A DNA stretch of 64,000 nucleotides from Plantimonas leprariae (GCF_008802405.1 NZ_VZDO01000010.1:1-64000), one strand, 5' to 3'. Shown: positions 6,912-15,533, counted from the stretch's first letter. Notes: generated from the letters alone by a model not told the origin. Translations and numbers: made by a program.

Positions 6912-8465
6912 ATGCTCGCGACGCATTCCATGTCCGACTGCCCCGGCCGGACGGACATTCCGGCGGCCCGGACGCTGCGCACGCTCCTGGCGGTCGGGCT
7001 CCTCGGCATGCTCGCGGCCTGCACCTCGATCGAGTCCGGCCTGCAGGAAGCGGCGGACGCGGAAGCCGCGAAGACGAAGACGGCCTACATGCCGGGCCCC
7101 TCGCGCGATCCGGTCACCTTCGAGGGCGCCCAGAAGGGCGACCCGCAGTCGACCATCGGCATCTCGCAGCATCCGAAGATCCTCGCGGCCTATGGCGGCG
7201 CCTACAACGATCCCGAGCTCGAACAGACGCTGGCGGCGATCGTCGGCCGGCTCGCGACGGTGACGGACGATCCGAACCGCGTCTACCGCATCACGGTCCT
7301 CAACTCGCCGAACGTCAACGCCTTCGCGCTGCCGGGCGGCTACGTCTACGTGACGCGCGGCCTCCTCGCCCTCGCCAACGACTCCGCCGAGGTCGCGGCG
7401 GTGATCGCGCACGAGATGGGACACGTCACCGCCAATCACGGCATCGAGCGCCAGCGCCGCGAGCAGGCGGCGGAACTTGCCGGCCGCGTCGTCTCGGAGG
7501 TGCTGGACAGCGATTCGGCCGGGCGCGCCGCGCTGGCCCGCGGCCGGCTCAGCCTCGCCTCCTTCTCGCGCAACCAGGAACTCCAGGCGGACGCGCTCGG
7601 CATCCGGCAGATCGGCCGCGCCGGCTACGACGCCTTCGCGGCGGCGCGTTTCCTCCGGGCGATGGACGCCTATTCGCACTTCCGCAACGCCTCGCAGGCC
7701 GAGAACCCGAACCTCGACTTTCTCGCCTCGCATCCGAGCACCCCGCAGCGGATCGAACTGGCCGAGAACCATGCCCGCCAGTTCGGCGCGCCGGGCACGG
7801 GCGCGACCGACCGCGACCGTTATCTCACCGGTATCGAGGGCATGCTGTTCGGCGACTCGGCGGTAGAAGGCTACGTGCGCGGCCACGACTTCTTCCATCC
7901 CGGCCTCGGCATCACCTTCCGCGTGCCGGAAGGCTTCGTCATCGACAACACGGCGGAAGCGGTGCTGGCGACGGGGCCGGGCGACACGGCGATCCGCTTC
8001 GACGGCGTGGCGCTGCCGCAGACGACGCCGCTTCGCGACTACATCACCAGCGGCTGGATCGGCGGGCTCGATCCGGTGAGCATCAAGCTGGAGCGGATCG
8101 GCGAGCTCGAAGCCGTCTCGGCGCGGGCGGCCGGCGGCGAATACGTCTTCGACGTGACGGTGATCCGCATCGGCGGCGAAGTCTACCGCTTCCTGACGGC
8201 GATGCCGACATCCGCCAGCGGCGACATCCAGCGCATGGCGCAGACGGTCGCCGGCTCGTTCCGCCTGCTGACGCCGGAGGAGAAGGCCTCGCTGAAGCCG
8301 CTGAGGATCCGGATCGTCACCGCCAAGGGCGGCGACACGGTCGCCTCGCTGTCGCGCCGCATCGTCGGCATCGACCGCAAGGAAGAGATGTTCCGCCTGC
8401 TGAACGACATCGGCGCGAACGACGGCGTTTCCACCGGCACCCGCTACAAGATCGTCGCGGAATAG
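6912..8465 (+). CDS. M48 family metalloprotease lipoprotein (BepA/YfgC-like)
   Basis: A zinc metalloprotease of about 517 residues, probably lipid-anchored in the outer membrane facing the periplasm. A hydrophobic signal ends in the lipobox LAAC (Cys 37 from the ATG at 6912); an ATG at 6930 is also possible. The zinc site is HEMGH (167-171) with the downstream ligand in QELQAD (222-227). The C-terminal 50 residues (GDTVASLSRRI...NDI...GTRYKIV) look like a LysM-type or related carbohydrate-binding repeat. Related proteins degrade misassembled outer-membrane proteins. It converges with rpoH, and its neighbourhood suits an envelope-stress role; the exact substrate is unknown. Confidence 0.88.
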   Translation: MLATHSMSDCPGRTDIPAARTLRTLLAVGLLGMLAACTSIESGLQEAADAEAAKTKTAYMPGPSRDPVTFEGAQKGDPQSTIGISQHPKILAAYGGAYNDPELEQTLAAIVGRLATVTDDPNRVYRITVLNSPNVNAFALPGGYVYVTRGLLALANDSAEVAAVIAHEMGHVTANHGIERQRREQAAELAGRVVSEVLDSDSAGRAALARGRLSLASFSRNQELQADALGIRQIGRAGYDAFAAARFLRAMDAYSHFRNASQAENPNLDFLASHPSTPQRIELAENHARQFGAPGTGATDRDRYLTGIEGMLFGDSAVEGYVRGHDFFHPGLGITFRVPEGFVIDNTAEAVLATGPGDTAIRFDGVALPQTTPLRDYITSGWIGGLDPVSIKLERIGELEAVSARAAGGEYVFDVTVIRIGGEVYRFLTAMPTSASGDIQRMAQTVAGSFRLLTPEEKASLKPLRIRIVTAKGGDTVASLSRRIVGIDRKEEMFRLLNDIGANDGVSTGTRYKIVAE

Positions 8466-8515
8466 GCGGCGGCGGTCGGAAAAGCGCCGGTCCCGCAGCG
8501 ACGGGCCTTGCAAAC

Positions 8516-8542
8516 GAAAACGGCGGCCCGTCGGGACCGCCG
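8516..8542 (-). terminator. Rho-independent terminator after rpoH
   Basis: An inverted repeat CGGCGG...CCGCCG with one internal mismatch (8521-8542). Read on the minus strand it is followed by TTTTCGTTT. It lies between the convergent M48 and rpoH genes and may stop both. Confidence 0.75.
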
Positions 8543-8564
8543 CTGGTTCAGGTGACGCGAGGTC

Positions 8565-9431
8565 TTAGCTGACGAAAGCGGCGCGGTCCGGGATCGCGGT
8601 CAGCAGCGCGGCGCGCAGCTTCTCCAGCGCCCGCGTCTCGATCTGGCGCACGCGTTCCTTCGAGATGCCGAGCTTGGTGCCGAGCGCTTCCAGCGTCTCG
8701 CCCTCGTCCTGCAGGCGGCGCTCGCGGATGATCTTCAACTCGCGGTCGCTGAGAACGTCGAGCGCGGTGTTCAGCCAGGTGACGCGGCGCTCGTCGTCGA
8801 TCGAGGTCGAGACCATCTCGTCCGGCAGCGGGTCGTTGGCGACGAGGAAGTCCTGCCGGTCGGCGCTGCCGGAATCGTCCTCCAACAGCGGGGCGTTCAA
8901 GGAGGAGTCGGGACCGGACAGCCGCGAGTCCATCAGGGCGACGTCACCCTCGGACACCTTCAGCGCCGTCGCGATCTCGCGGTACATGGCGGTGGAAGAC
9001 AGTCCCTCCGAGCCTTGGCTCAGCCGGGCGCGCAGCCGCCGGAGGTTGAAGAACAGCGCCTTCTGGGCCGAAGACGTGCCGCCGCGCACGATCGACCAGT
9101 TGCGCAGGATGTAGTCCTGGATCGAGGCGCGGATCCACCAGGTGGCATAGGTCGAGAAGCGCACCTCGCGCTCCGGCTCGAAGCGGGCGGCGGCTTCCAG
9201 AAGGCCAACATGCCCTTCCTGGATGAGGTCGTTCATCGGCAGCCCGAAGTGGCGGAACTTCGCGGCCATCGAGATCACCAGCCGCATATGGGCCGAAGTG
9301 ATCTTATGCAGCGCCGCCTGATCCTTCTTCTCCTTCCACTGAACCGCGAGTTCGTACTCCTCCTCGCGCTCAAGGTAGGGCGCCGCCATCGCGGCCCGGA
9401 TCATGGTGCGCCGTGCGGATTGGGATCTCAT
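8565..9431 (-). CDS. rpoH: RNA polymerase sigma-32 factor (RpoH2-type)
   Basis: Heat-shock family sigma factor, 288 residues. Region 2 is typical (DLIQEGHVGLLEAAARFEP, then FSTYATWWIRASIQDYILRNWS), followed by the RpoH box QKALFFNLRR (123-132) that marks sigma-32. Region 4 has a helix-turn-helix with LGISKERVRQIETRALEKL. The ATG at 9431 has GAGG six bases upstream. Alphaproteobacteria often have two rpoH copies; the neighbourhood and the EcfG-type promoters upstream favour the RpoH2 type, which in Sinorhizobium is under the general stress sigma RpoE2. That assignment is inference from context. A hairpin with a U-run follows the gene. Confidence 0.93.
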   Translation of the reverse strand: MRSQSARRTMIRAAMAAPYLEREEEYELAVQWKEKKDQAALHKITSAHMRLVISMAAKFRHFGLPMNDLIQEGHVGLLEAAARFEPEREVRFSTYATWWIRASIQDYILRNWSIVRGGTSSAQKALFFNLRRLRARLSQGSEGLSSTAMYREIATALKVSEGDVALMDSRLSGPDSSLNAPLLEDDSGSADRQDFLVANDPLPDEMVSTSIDDERRVTWLNTALDVLSDRELKIIRERRLQDEGETLEALGTKLGISKERVRQIETRALEKLRAALLTAIPDRAAFVS

Positions 9432-9511
9432 CGCTCACCTCGTGCTCGTGGGAAAGCCTCACGGCCTCCTCGCGCAAACGCCGAACGGCCCCCACGCGTC
9501 GGTCAGACTCC

Positions 9512-9536
9512 AACGCGGGGGGACTGCAAACGTTCC
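9512..9536 (-). promoter_or_regulatory. EcfG-type promoter of rpoH, proximal
   Basis: Read on the minus strand: GGAAC, exactly 16 bases, then CGTT. This matches the alphaproteobacterial general-stress consensus GGAAC-N16/17-CGTT at every position. It lies about 80 bp upstream of the rpoH ATG. Confidence 0.8.
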
Positions 9537-9580
9537 CGGAGGGTGAAACTTTCGAAGATCGGAAGACGAGCCACCTACGC

Positions 9581-9605
9581 AACGGCGAGTCGGCGGTTTC
9601 GTTCC
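9581..9605 (-). promoter_or_regulatory. EcfG-type promoter of rpoH, distal
   Basis: A second perfect GGAAC-N16-CGTT on the minus strand, 69 bp further upstream than the proximal one and in the same orientation. The two together make chance matches unlikely. Confidence 0.78.
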
Positions 9606-9681
9606 GCAGCTTCAAAAGGTTAACGGATCGAGGCGGTTTCCGGCCGCGGCCCTCGGACCCCGGAACGCCGTGCAAAGTCTC

Positions 9682-9713
9682 AAAAAAAATCGGCCGCGCT
9701 CGTCGCGCGGCCG
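9682..9713 (-). terminator. Rho-independent terminator after carD
   Basis: A nine-bp perfect stem CGGCCGCGC / GCGCGGCCG with a five-base loop (9691-9713), followed on the minus strand by a run of eight T residues. This is a textbook intrinsic terminator 27 bp after the carD stop. It shares the 308-bp interval before rpoH with the two stress promoters. Confidence 0.92.
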
Positions 9714-9739
9714 ACCATAAAGGCAAATGGCAGGGGCGT

Positions 9740-10330
9740 TCAGGCGGCCTGCACTTCCGCGTCGGCCGCATCGCCCTCGTCGTTGGCCTCGTCGCCCGGC
9801 TTCACGCCGCGGCGCGGTCCCTTGTTCAGGTTGACCTCGATCAGGCGGACGGCTTCCGTTTCGGACACTTCCTGCACGGCGGCGAGCTCGCGCGCCATGC
9901 GGCCGAGCGCGGCCTCGTAGAGCTGGCGCTCGGAGTAGGACTGCTCGGGCTGCGACTCGGCGCGGTAGAGGTCGCGCACCACCTCGGCGATCTGGATCAG
10001 GTCGCCCGAATTGATCTTGGCGTCGTATTCTTGGGCGCGGCGGCTCCACATCGTCTTCTTGACGCGCGCACGACCCTGCACGACCTTCAGCGCCCGCTCG
10101 ACGAAATCGGTCTCCGACAGCTTGCGCATGCCGACGCTCTCGGCCTTCGCCACCGGCACCTTCAGCCGCATCTTGTCCTTCTCGAAATCGATCACGAAGA
10201 GTTCGAGCTTCATGCCCGCGACGACCTGTTCCTCGATGGCGACGATCTGCCCGACGCCGTGCGCCGGATACACGATGCTCTCGCCGGTCTTGAAGGACGG
10301 ACGCTGCGGCTTCTTCTGAATCGTGGTCAT
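9740..10330 (-). CDS. carD: CarD family transcriptional regulator
   Basis: An RNA-polymerase-binding transcription factor of 196 residues. The N-terminal RNAP-interaction domain (about 10-70) starts FKTGESIVYPAHGVGQIVAIEEQ, the hallmark of the family, and the helical C-terminal part binds DNA near the -10 region. A short acidic tail (EANDEGDAADAE) ends the protein. CarD proteins stabilise open complexes, especially at rRNA and stress promoters. The ATG at 10330 is preferred; a TTG four codons upstream is too close to AGGGAG. It is preceded by a promoter about 260 nt upstream and followed by a strong terminator, so it is monocistronic. Confidence 0.93.
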   Translation of the reverse strand: MTTIQKKPQRPSFKTGESIVYPAHGVGQIVAIEEQVVAGMKLELFVIDFEKDKMRLKVPVAKAESVGMRKLSETDFVERALKVVQGRARVKKTMWSRRAQEYDAKINSGDLIQIAEVVRDLYRAESQPEQSYSERQLYEAALGRMARELAAVQEVSETEAVRLIEVNLNKGPRRGVKPGDEANDEGDAADAEVQAA

Positions 10331-10593
10331 TACGCTGCCCAAACTCCCTGTTGTGCCCGGCCGCGACAGCCGTTAGACACGGGTGACGGTGCTTCGCACC
10401 GCCGATTTGCGAGGCGCCCCGCCCTTCGGCGGGGGAACAGTTTGATCCTTGTCTAGGGATGCGACCAGCCGACAGCCGGAACCCCGCGCACGACTGGACG
10501 CGAGAGCAAGCGCGGTAAAGGAAGATCGCCCTTCGGAAGGCTCGACGGGCGGGGAAACCTGCGGCGCAGGCTTTTCGCTCGACTGTTGCAGGA

Positions 10594-10622
10594 ATAATAC
10601 CTTATCGCAGCGCGAAATTCAA
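10594..10622 (-). promoter_or_regulatory. Sigma-70-type promoter for carD
   Basis: On the minus strand TTGAAT, 17 bp, TATTAT, in a locally AT-rich stretch. This is among the best housekeeping promoters in the window. Transcription from it would give a leader of about 255 nt before the carD ATG. Confidence 0.75.
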
Positions 10623-10786
10623 GTTTTCGCGCGTTGACACCGCCTGCCGACGCTCCATGCGCCACGCCGCCGGGGCGGATCGCGCGGCGAAAGGCTTGCG
10701 GTGCAAGGCCTTCGGGTAAAACCTTAATTATTCGTTAGGCTTAACGGCGCCTCCGCGCCGACCGTCGTCGCCGCGAATCACCGCGG

Positions 10787-10818
10787 CCGCCCGCATCGCG
10801 CGCGGTTCTCGCGGGCGG
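10787..10818 (-). terminator. Hairpin after fdxA, possible terminator
   Basis: An eight-bp perfect inverted repeat CCGCCCGC / GCGGGCGG with a 16-base loop, four bases after the fdxA stop. No U-run follows, so it may be a Rho-dependent stop or an RNA-stabilising hairpin instead of an intrinsic terminator. Confidence 0.4.
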
Positions 10819-10822
10819 TGGC

Positions 10823-11164
10823 TCAGCCGTCGCCCTGGCCCGGGTCGGCGGAGAAATACTTCTCGAACTTCTCCGGCTCGCCGTCGTGCTCCTCCGCATC
10901 GGCCGGCGCATCACGCTTGATGGTGATGTTCGGCCATTGCGGCGCGTACTCGGCGTTCAGCTTCAGCCATTTGTCGAGCGCCGGCTCGGTGTCCGGCTTG
11001 ATCGCCTCGGCCGGGCATTCCGGCTCGCAGACGCCGCAGTCGATGCACTCGTCCGGATGGATGACGAGCATGTTGTCGCCTTCGTAGAAGCAGTCCACCG
11101 GACAGACTTCGACGCAGTCCATATACTTGCACTTGATGCAGTTGTCGGTGACGACGTAGGTCAT
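10823..11164 (-). CDS. fdxA: 7Fe ferredoxin (3Fe-4S/4Fe-4S)
   Basis: A 113-residue cytosolic electron carrier of the FdxA type. Cysteines at 9, 17, 21, 40, 43, 46 and 50 fit the 3Fe-4S plus 4Fe-4S pattern (CPVDC and [12 protein letters not shown] blocks); Cys 12 and Cys 25 are extra. The tail after residue 60 ([18 protein letters not shown]) is the C-terminal extension usual in proteobacterial FdxA. The ATG at 11164 gives the standard N-terminus [14 protein letters not shown]; an open frame further upstream is not used. It follows the S4 gene on the same strand with a gap of about 220 bp. Confidence 0.95.
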   Translation of the reverse strand: MTYVVTDNCIKCKYMDCVEVCPVDCFYEGDNMLVIHPDECIDCGVCEPECPAEAIKPDTEPALDKWLKLNAEYAPQWPNITIKRDAPADAEEHDGEPEKFEKYFSADPGQGDG

Positions 11165-11384
11165 GCGATCCTCGGGGCGGCGCCGCGCGGCCCGTTTGCC
11201 GGATGTCGGGCGGCGCCTCTTCTCGTCTGTTGCGTCCCCCAACCGTGCCGGAAACGCAGGGACGTCGCTGCGGGGGACGTAGCGGCTGCGCCCGCCGCCC
11301 GCAAGGGCAAAGCCGGCTGCCGGAACGCCCGGAAGCGGAACGGCTTTCCTCGGGACGCGCGGCACGATGCCGCCCTTCGGCCCC

Positions 11385-11705
11385 TCAGGGCGTTCGTGCC
11401 GGGTCGCCCTCGTCCGGCACCGGCGGCGCGGCGTCGGGCGGGCGGCCGAGATCCTCGTAGAGCAGGCGCGCTTCGGGTGCCGGGCCGCGCCGCGTGCCGG
11501 AAGCGAGGATGCGCAGGACGCGCACGTCGCGCGCCACCGCGACGGTGAGGACGTCGCCGAGGCGGACGGTGCGGGCCGGGTTGTCGATCTTCTCGCGGTT
11601 GACGCGAACCGCGCCGGCGAGGACGAGCTTCTGCGCCAGCGAGCGCGACTTCACCAGCCGCGCGAAGAACAGCCACTTGTCGATGCGCTGCGCTTCGCCG
11701 GCCAT
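11385..11705 (-). CDS. S4 domain RNA-binding protein (Hsp15-like)
   Basis: A small basic protein of 106 residues with an S4 RNA-binding fold at 7-55 ([21 protein letters not shown]...VRVNREKI...VRLGDVLTV), as in Hsp15/HslR, which recycles stalled 50S subunits carrying nascent chains. The C-terminal 40 residues are proline and acid rich and look unstructured. The gene starts nine bp after the helicase stop on the same strand, so the two are almost certainly cotranscribed, linking two RNA-handling proteins. Confidence 0.88.
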   Translation of the reverse strand: MAGEAQRIDKWLFFARLVKSRSLAQKLVLAGAVRVNREKIDNPARTVRLGDVLTVAVARDVRVLRILASGTRRGPAPEARLLYEDLGRPPDAAPPVPDEGDPARTP

Positions 11706-11714
11706 CCGCCGCCG

Positions 11715-14700
11715 CTACTTGCCGCCGAGCTTGTCGCGGAGCGCGGCGAGCTTGGCGAAGGGTGAATCCGGATCGATGCGCTTGGGCGCCGCTTGCGGCT
11801 TGTCGAAGCGGCGGCCCTCGCCTTGACCGCCGCCGCCCTTGCGCTCGCCGCCTTCCGGCCGGCCGCGGTTCCGCTCGCCGCCGCCCTGCCCGAAGCGCTT
11901 GCCCTCGCCCTCGGTCTTGTCGAAGTGCGGGCGCTTGCTGCCGAACGGCCGGTCGCCGCGCGGGGGCCGGTTCTCGCCGACGCCGCCGCCAGCCGCCGCT
12001 TCGCCCTGACGGCCGCGACGGTTCTCGTTCCCCGCGGCGCGGTTGTTGCCGCGCCCGTGCCGCGGCGCGCCGCCTTCGCGGCGGTTGTCGTGCCGCCCGC
12101 CCGGCCGCCAGACCTGGATCAGCTTCGGCGGCTCCGGCGCGGCAGCGGCGGAAGCATCGGCGGCTTCGGGCGCTGCGGCTGCGACGGACTCCGCTTCCGG
12201 CGCCGTCTCCGGCTCGGCCGGCGCGCCTTCCGGCCCGGCTTCGGCGGCGGGGGCTTCGGTGGCTTCCACCGGCGTTTCTTCGGGAGCCGAGGCTTCCGCC
12301 GGTTCCGGCGCGGCGTCGGCAGCCTCCGGCTCCGGCTCGGAAACGGCTGCCGGCGTTTCGGTTTCGACCTCGTCGGCCGGCACCGCTTCCACATCGTCGG
12401 AGGCCGAAACGCCCGGCTCGTCGGTCGCCGTCGCCACTTCGCCATCGTCCGCCGGCGGCTCCGCGGCGGCCGGCGCTTCCGTCGCGGAGGCGGCGGCCGC
12501 AGCCTGCTCGGCGGCGGCGCGGGCCGCGGCTTCCGTCGCTTCCCGGTCGAGCCGCGCCAGGGTTTGCGTCACCGCGTCGGCTTCCATCGGGCGCGAGCGG
12601 TAGCCGAGGCCGCGCAGGATCTCCTCCATGTCGTCGGCTGTCGCACCGAGGATCGACATCATCGCCGGGGTCGCGACGAACTGCGCGCCGTCGAGCGCGC
12701 CGTCCGGGCGCTTGGCGGTGCCGGGCTTCCAGGACAGCGCCGGGCGGATCAGGTCGGCGAGCCGCTCCAGGATGTCGACGCGCACCGCGCGCCGGCCGAG
12801 GATGCGGTAGCCGGCGAGCGCATAGAACACCGGATCGTAGCTCGTATCCGCGACGGCGGACGTGCGGCCCGTCGCGAGGAGACCGGTAACGTCGCCGAAG
12901 CCGGGCTTGTCGCGCCCGTCCTTCGCGATGCCCCAGAGCAGCGTCAGGAGGTTGGCGGGCGCGGGCTTCACCAGCGCCGGCACGAAGATGTGGTAGGCGC
13001 CGAAGCGCACGCCGTGGCGGCGCAGCGCCGCGCGCGCCTCCTGGTCGAGCGAGCGCACCTCGTCGGAAATCTCGCGGCGCTGGAGGAGGCCGAAATTCTC
13101 GACCAGCCGATAGGCGAGCCCACGCGCGGTGCCGGTCAGCTCCTCCGCGCCGGCGAGGTCGGCAAGCGGCTTCAGCAGCGTCGAGATCTGGAAAGTGACG
13201 TAGCGCTCGGCCCGCGCCTGCACCTTGTCGCGCGCGGGACCGGCGAGCTGCTCGTCGGCGAGGAGCACGAGGCGGGGCTTGAGCGCCGACTCGCCGGCGG
13301 TGAGCGAGGCCACCGGCGCGCCGAGCCAGCGCAAGAGCCCGTCCGACCCGAGCGCCAGGTCGCCGTTCGGCGCGTTGGAGAACCGCTCGGATCGCCGCTC
13401 GAATTCGGGCGACAGGGCGCTCTGGGCCGCCGCGCGCACGGCCTTCGCGTCGGGCCCTTCGGCGCCGACATCGGCCGAGAAGCGGAAACCCTGCAGCTCG
13501 CCGACATGGTGGCCTTCCACCGAGACCTTGCCGTCGCTGCCGACTTCAGCTTCCATGAAGGCCTTCTCCCGCAGCCGTTTCATCAGGACGCTTGTCCTGC
13601 GGTCAACGAAGCGTTTCGTCAACCGCTCGTGCAAGGCGTCGGAAAGCCGGTCCTCGATCGCGCGCGTCTTTTGTTGCCAGTGTGTCGGATCGGCCAGCCA
13701 GTCCGGGCGGTGCGAAATGTATGTCCAGGTCCGGATTTCGGCGATCCGACGCGACAAGGTATCGATGTCGCCTTCGGTCCGGTCGGCGCGCTGCACTTCC
13801 GCAGCCATGTAGTCCTCGGCGACCGAGCCATGCTCGACGAGGTCGCGGTAGACGGTGGCGATGATCTCGGCGTGCTGGGCCGGCGCGATGCGCCGGTAGT
13901 CGGGAAGCTTGCAGGCCTCCCAAAGCAGCGCCACCCGCGCGTCGCCGACGGCGCGCTCCGCCACGGCCGGGTCGCGCGAGACGTTCTCCAGCGCCCGCTG
14001 GTCGACGGAAGGCAGTGCGCGGGTCAGTTCCGGCACCGGCGGCGACACCTCCAGGCTGTCGCGAAGCGCGCGGACGGACGAGAAGTCGTGAGCGGCCGAG
14101 CGCCATTGCAGGTTGCGCACGGCCGGAAAGTTGTGCGCTTCCAGCGCCTCGACGATCTCCGGCGGGAACGGGTCGACCTGGCCCGTCACGCCGAAGGTGC
14201 CGTCGCGCAGGTGCCGCCCGGCGCGACCCGCGATCTGGCCGAGCTCGGAGACGGTGAGCTGGCGGTACTGGAAGCCGTCGAACTTCCAGTCCTGCGCGAA
14301 GGCGACGTGGTCGAGGTCGAGGTTGAGGCCCATGCCGATCGCGTCGGTGGCGATCAGGAAGTCGACCTCGCCGGACTGATAGAGCTCGACCTGGGCGTTG
14401 CGCGTGCGAGGGGAGAGCGCGCCGAGCACCACCGCCGCGCCGCCGCGCTGGCGGCGCATCAGCTCGGCGATGGCGTAGACCTCGTCGGCCGAGAAGGCCA
14501 CAACGGCCGAGCGGCGCGGCAGCCGCGTCGCCTTCTTCGAGCCGGCATAGAGGAGCTGCGACATGCGCGGCCGGCCGACGAACTGCGCGCCGGGCAGCAG
14601 CTTCTCCAACGTGCCGCGCATCGTACCGGCCCCGAGCAGCAGCGTTTCCTCGCGGCCGCGCAGGTGGAGGATGCGGTCGGTGAAGACATGGCCGCGCTCG

Positions 14701-15038
14701 AGATCGGCGGCGAGCTGCACCTCGTCGATCGCGACGAAGGCGGCGTCGGTGCGCTGCGGCATCGCCTCGACGGTGCAGACGTGGAACCTCGCCTTCGGCG
14801 GGCGGATCTTCTCCTCGCCGGTGACGAGCGCCACCTGGTTCTCGCCGACCCGCTCGCAGACCCTGGCATAAACCTCGCGCGCGAGGAGCCTCAGCGGCAG
14901 GCCGATCACCCCCGACGAATGCGCCACCATGCGCTCGATGGCGTAGAAGGTCTTGCCGGTATTGGTGGGTCCGAGAACGGCGGTGACGTTCGTGCCGTCG
15001 AAGCGCGTCGTCGCGCGGGGGCTCGGGTGGAAATTCAT
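11715..15038 (-). CDS. SUV3-like DEAD/DEVQ-box RNA helicase with long disordered tail
   Basis: A superfamily 2 helicase of 1107 residues, related to mitochondrial SUV3. Walker A GPTNTGKT (23-30), motif II DEVQ (105-108), TDAIGMGLNL (231-240) and motif VI QIAGRAGR (268-275) are intact. The folded part runs to about residue 800. After that comes an Ala/Glu/Pro-rich acidic stretch (about 840-960), then a Gly/Arg-rich basic region with RGG-like repeats (about 980-1075), a layout like the scaffold tails of RNase E. SUV3-type enzymes work with 3'-5' exonucleases in RNA decay; a degradosome role here is inference. It is cotranscribed with the S4 gene. The long open frame opposite it is a GC-driven shadow. 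Confidence 0.9.
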   Translation of the reverse strand: MNFHPSPRATTRFDGTNVTAVLGPTNTGKTFYAIERMVAHSSGVIGLPLRLLAREVYARVCERVGENQVALVTGEEKIRPPKARFHVCTVEAMPQRTDAAFVAIDEVQLAADLERGHVFTDRILHLRGREETLLLGAGTMRGTLEKLLPGAQFVGRPRMSQLLYAGSKKATRLPRRSAVVAFSADEVYAIAELMRRQRGGAAVVLGALSPRTRNAQVELYQSGEVDFLIATDAIGMGLNLDLDHVAFAQDWKFDGFQYRQLTVSELGQIAGRAGRHLRDGTFGVTGQVDPFPPEIVEALEAHNFPAVRNLQWRSAAHDFSSVRALRDSLEVSPPVPELTRALPSVDQRALENVSRDPAVAERAVGDARVALLWEACKLPDYRRIAPAQHAEIIATVYRDLVEHGSVAEDYMAAEVQRADRTEGDIDTLSRRIAEIRTWTYISHRPDWLADPTHWQQKTRAIEDRLSDALHERLTKRFVDRRTSVLMKRLREKAFMEAEVGSDGKVSVEGHHVGELQGFRFSADVGAEGPDAKAVRAAAQSALSPEFERRSERFSNAPNGDLALGSDGLLRWLGAPVASLTAGESALKPRLVLLADEQLAGPARDKVQARAERYVTFQISTLLKPLADLAGAEELTGTARGLAYRLVENFGLLQRREISDEVRSLDQEARAALRRHGVRFGAYHIFVPALVKPAPANLLTLLWGIAKDGRDKPGFGDVTGLLATGRTSAVADTSYDPVFYALAGYRILGRRAVRVDILERLADLIRPALSWKPGTAKRPDGALDGAQFVATPAMMSILGATADDMEEILRGLGYRSRPMEADAVTQTLARLDREATEAAARAAAEQAAAAASATEAPAAAEPPADDGEVATATDEPGVSASDDVEAVPADEVETETPAAVSEPEPEAADAAPEPAEASAPEETPVEATEAPAAEAGPEGAPAEPETAPEAESVAAAAPEAADASAAAAPEPPKLIQVWRPGGRHDNRREGGAPRHGRGNNRAAGNENRRGRQGEAAAGGGVGENRPPRGDRPFGSKRPHFDKTEGEGKRFGQGGGERNRGRPEGGERKGGGGQGEGRRFDKPQAAPKRIDPDSPFAKLAALRDKLGGK

Positions 15039-15099
15039 CTCGGGGCGAAGATGGGCCGGCGTGGGCGAAAAGAAAAGGCGGGCGGCCCGGCCGTTTCCG

Positions 15100-15441
15100 T
15101 CAGTGGGGAACCGTTTTCGACAGGAGGTTCACCACGAGGACGCCGGCGACGATCAGCGACAGCCCGACCACGGCCGCCAGATCCAGCACCTGCCCGAGGA
15201 ACAAAGCGCCGAAGGCGGAAACGAGGACGATGCCGACGCCGCTCCAGATCGCGTAGGCGACGCCGACCGGAATGGTGCGCAGCGAGATCGCCAGGAAATA
15301 GAAGGCGGCGGCATAGAACAGCAGCGTCAGGAGGCTCGGCACCAGGCGGGTGAACTCCCGCGACTGCTGCAGGAACATCGTCCCGACGACCTCGCAGACG
15401 ATCGCGACGGCGAGGACGCCGTAGGTGAGAGCGGCACTCAT
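15100..15441 (-). CDS. SMR family multidrug efflux protein (EmrE-like)
   Basis: A four-helix inner-membrane transporter of 113 residues. The essential membrane glutamate is Glu 17 (VCEVVGT), and the family block PVGVAYAIWSGVGIVL follows at about 58-73. The ending NLLSKTVPH matches EmrE closely, so drug/proton antiport of quaternary cations is more likely than the Gdx/SugE guanidinium type. It stands alone, 61 bp upstream of the helicase start on the same strand. Confidence 0.92.
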   Translation of the reverse strand: MSAALTYGVLAVAIVCEVVGTMFLQQSREFTRLVPSLLTLLFYAAAFYFLAISLRTIPVGVAYAIWSGVGIVLVSAFGALFLGQVLDLAAVVGLSLIVAGVLVVNLLSKTVPH

Positions 15442-15533
15442 GACGGATTCCCGGGGCGAAGGCCGATGGTCGGGGCTTGCGCGGCGCCTATCGCAGGGCG
15501 GCGGGACCGGTCAAGCCGCCGGGAGCCCGCCGT

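Larger units (their letters stand above)
10331..10822. other. Intergenic region between carD and fdxA
   Basis: About 490 bp with no credible gene on either strand. It holds the carD promoter (10594-10622), and within the carD leader a strong 7-bp hairpin CCCCGCC/GGCGGGG with a four-base loop (10417-10434). An AT-rich patch at 10717-10745 contains TTAA-N7-TTAG (10724-10738), one mismatch from the CtrA-type consensus TTAA-N7-TTAA. A G+C-rich hairpin lies just after fdxA (10787-10818). Confidence 0.7.

Noticed and set aside
11793-15353. 1186-codon open frame on the + strand opposite the helicase
   Set aside because: This is a GC-driven shadow: no hydrophobic or motif pattern, rich in Arg, Gly and Ala, while the minus strand holds intact helicase motifs.
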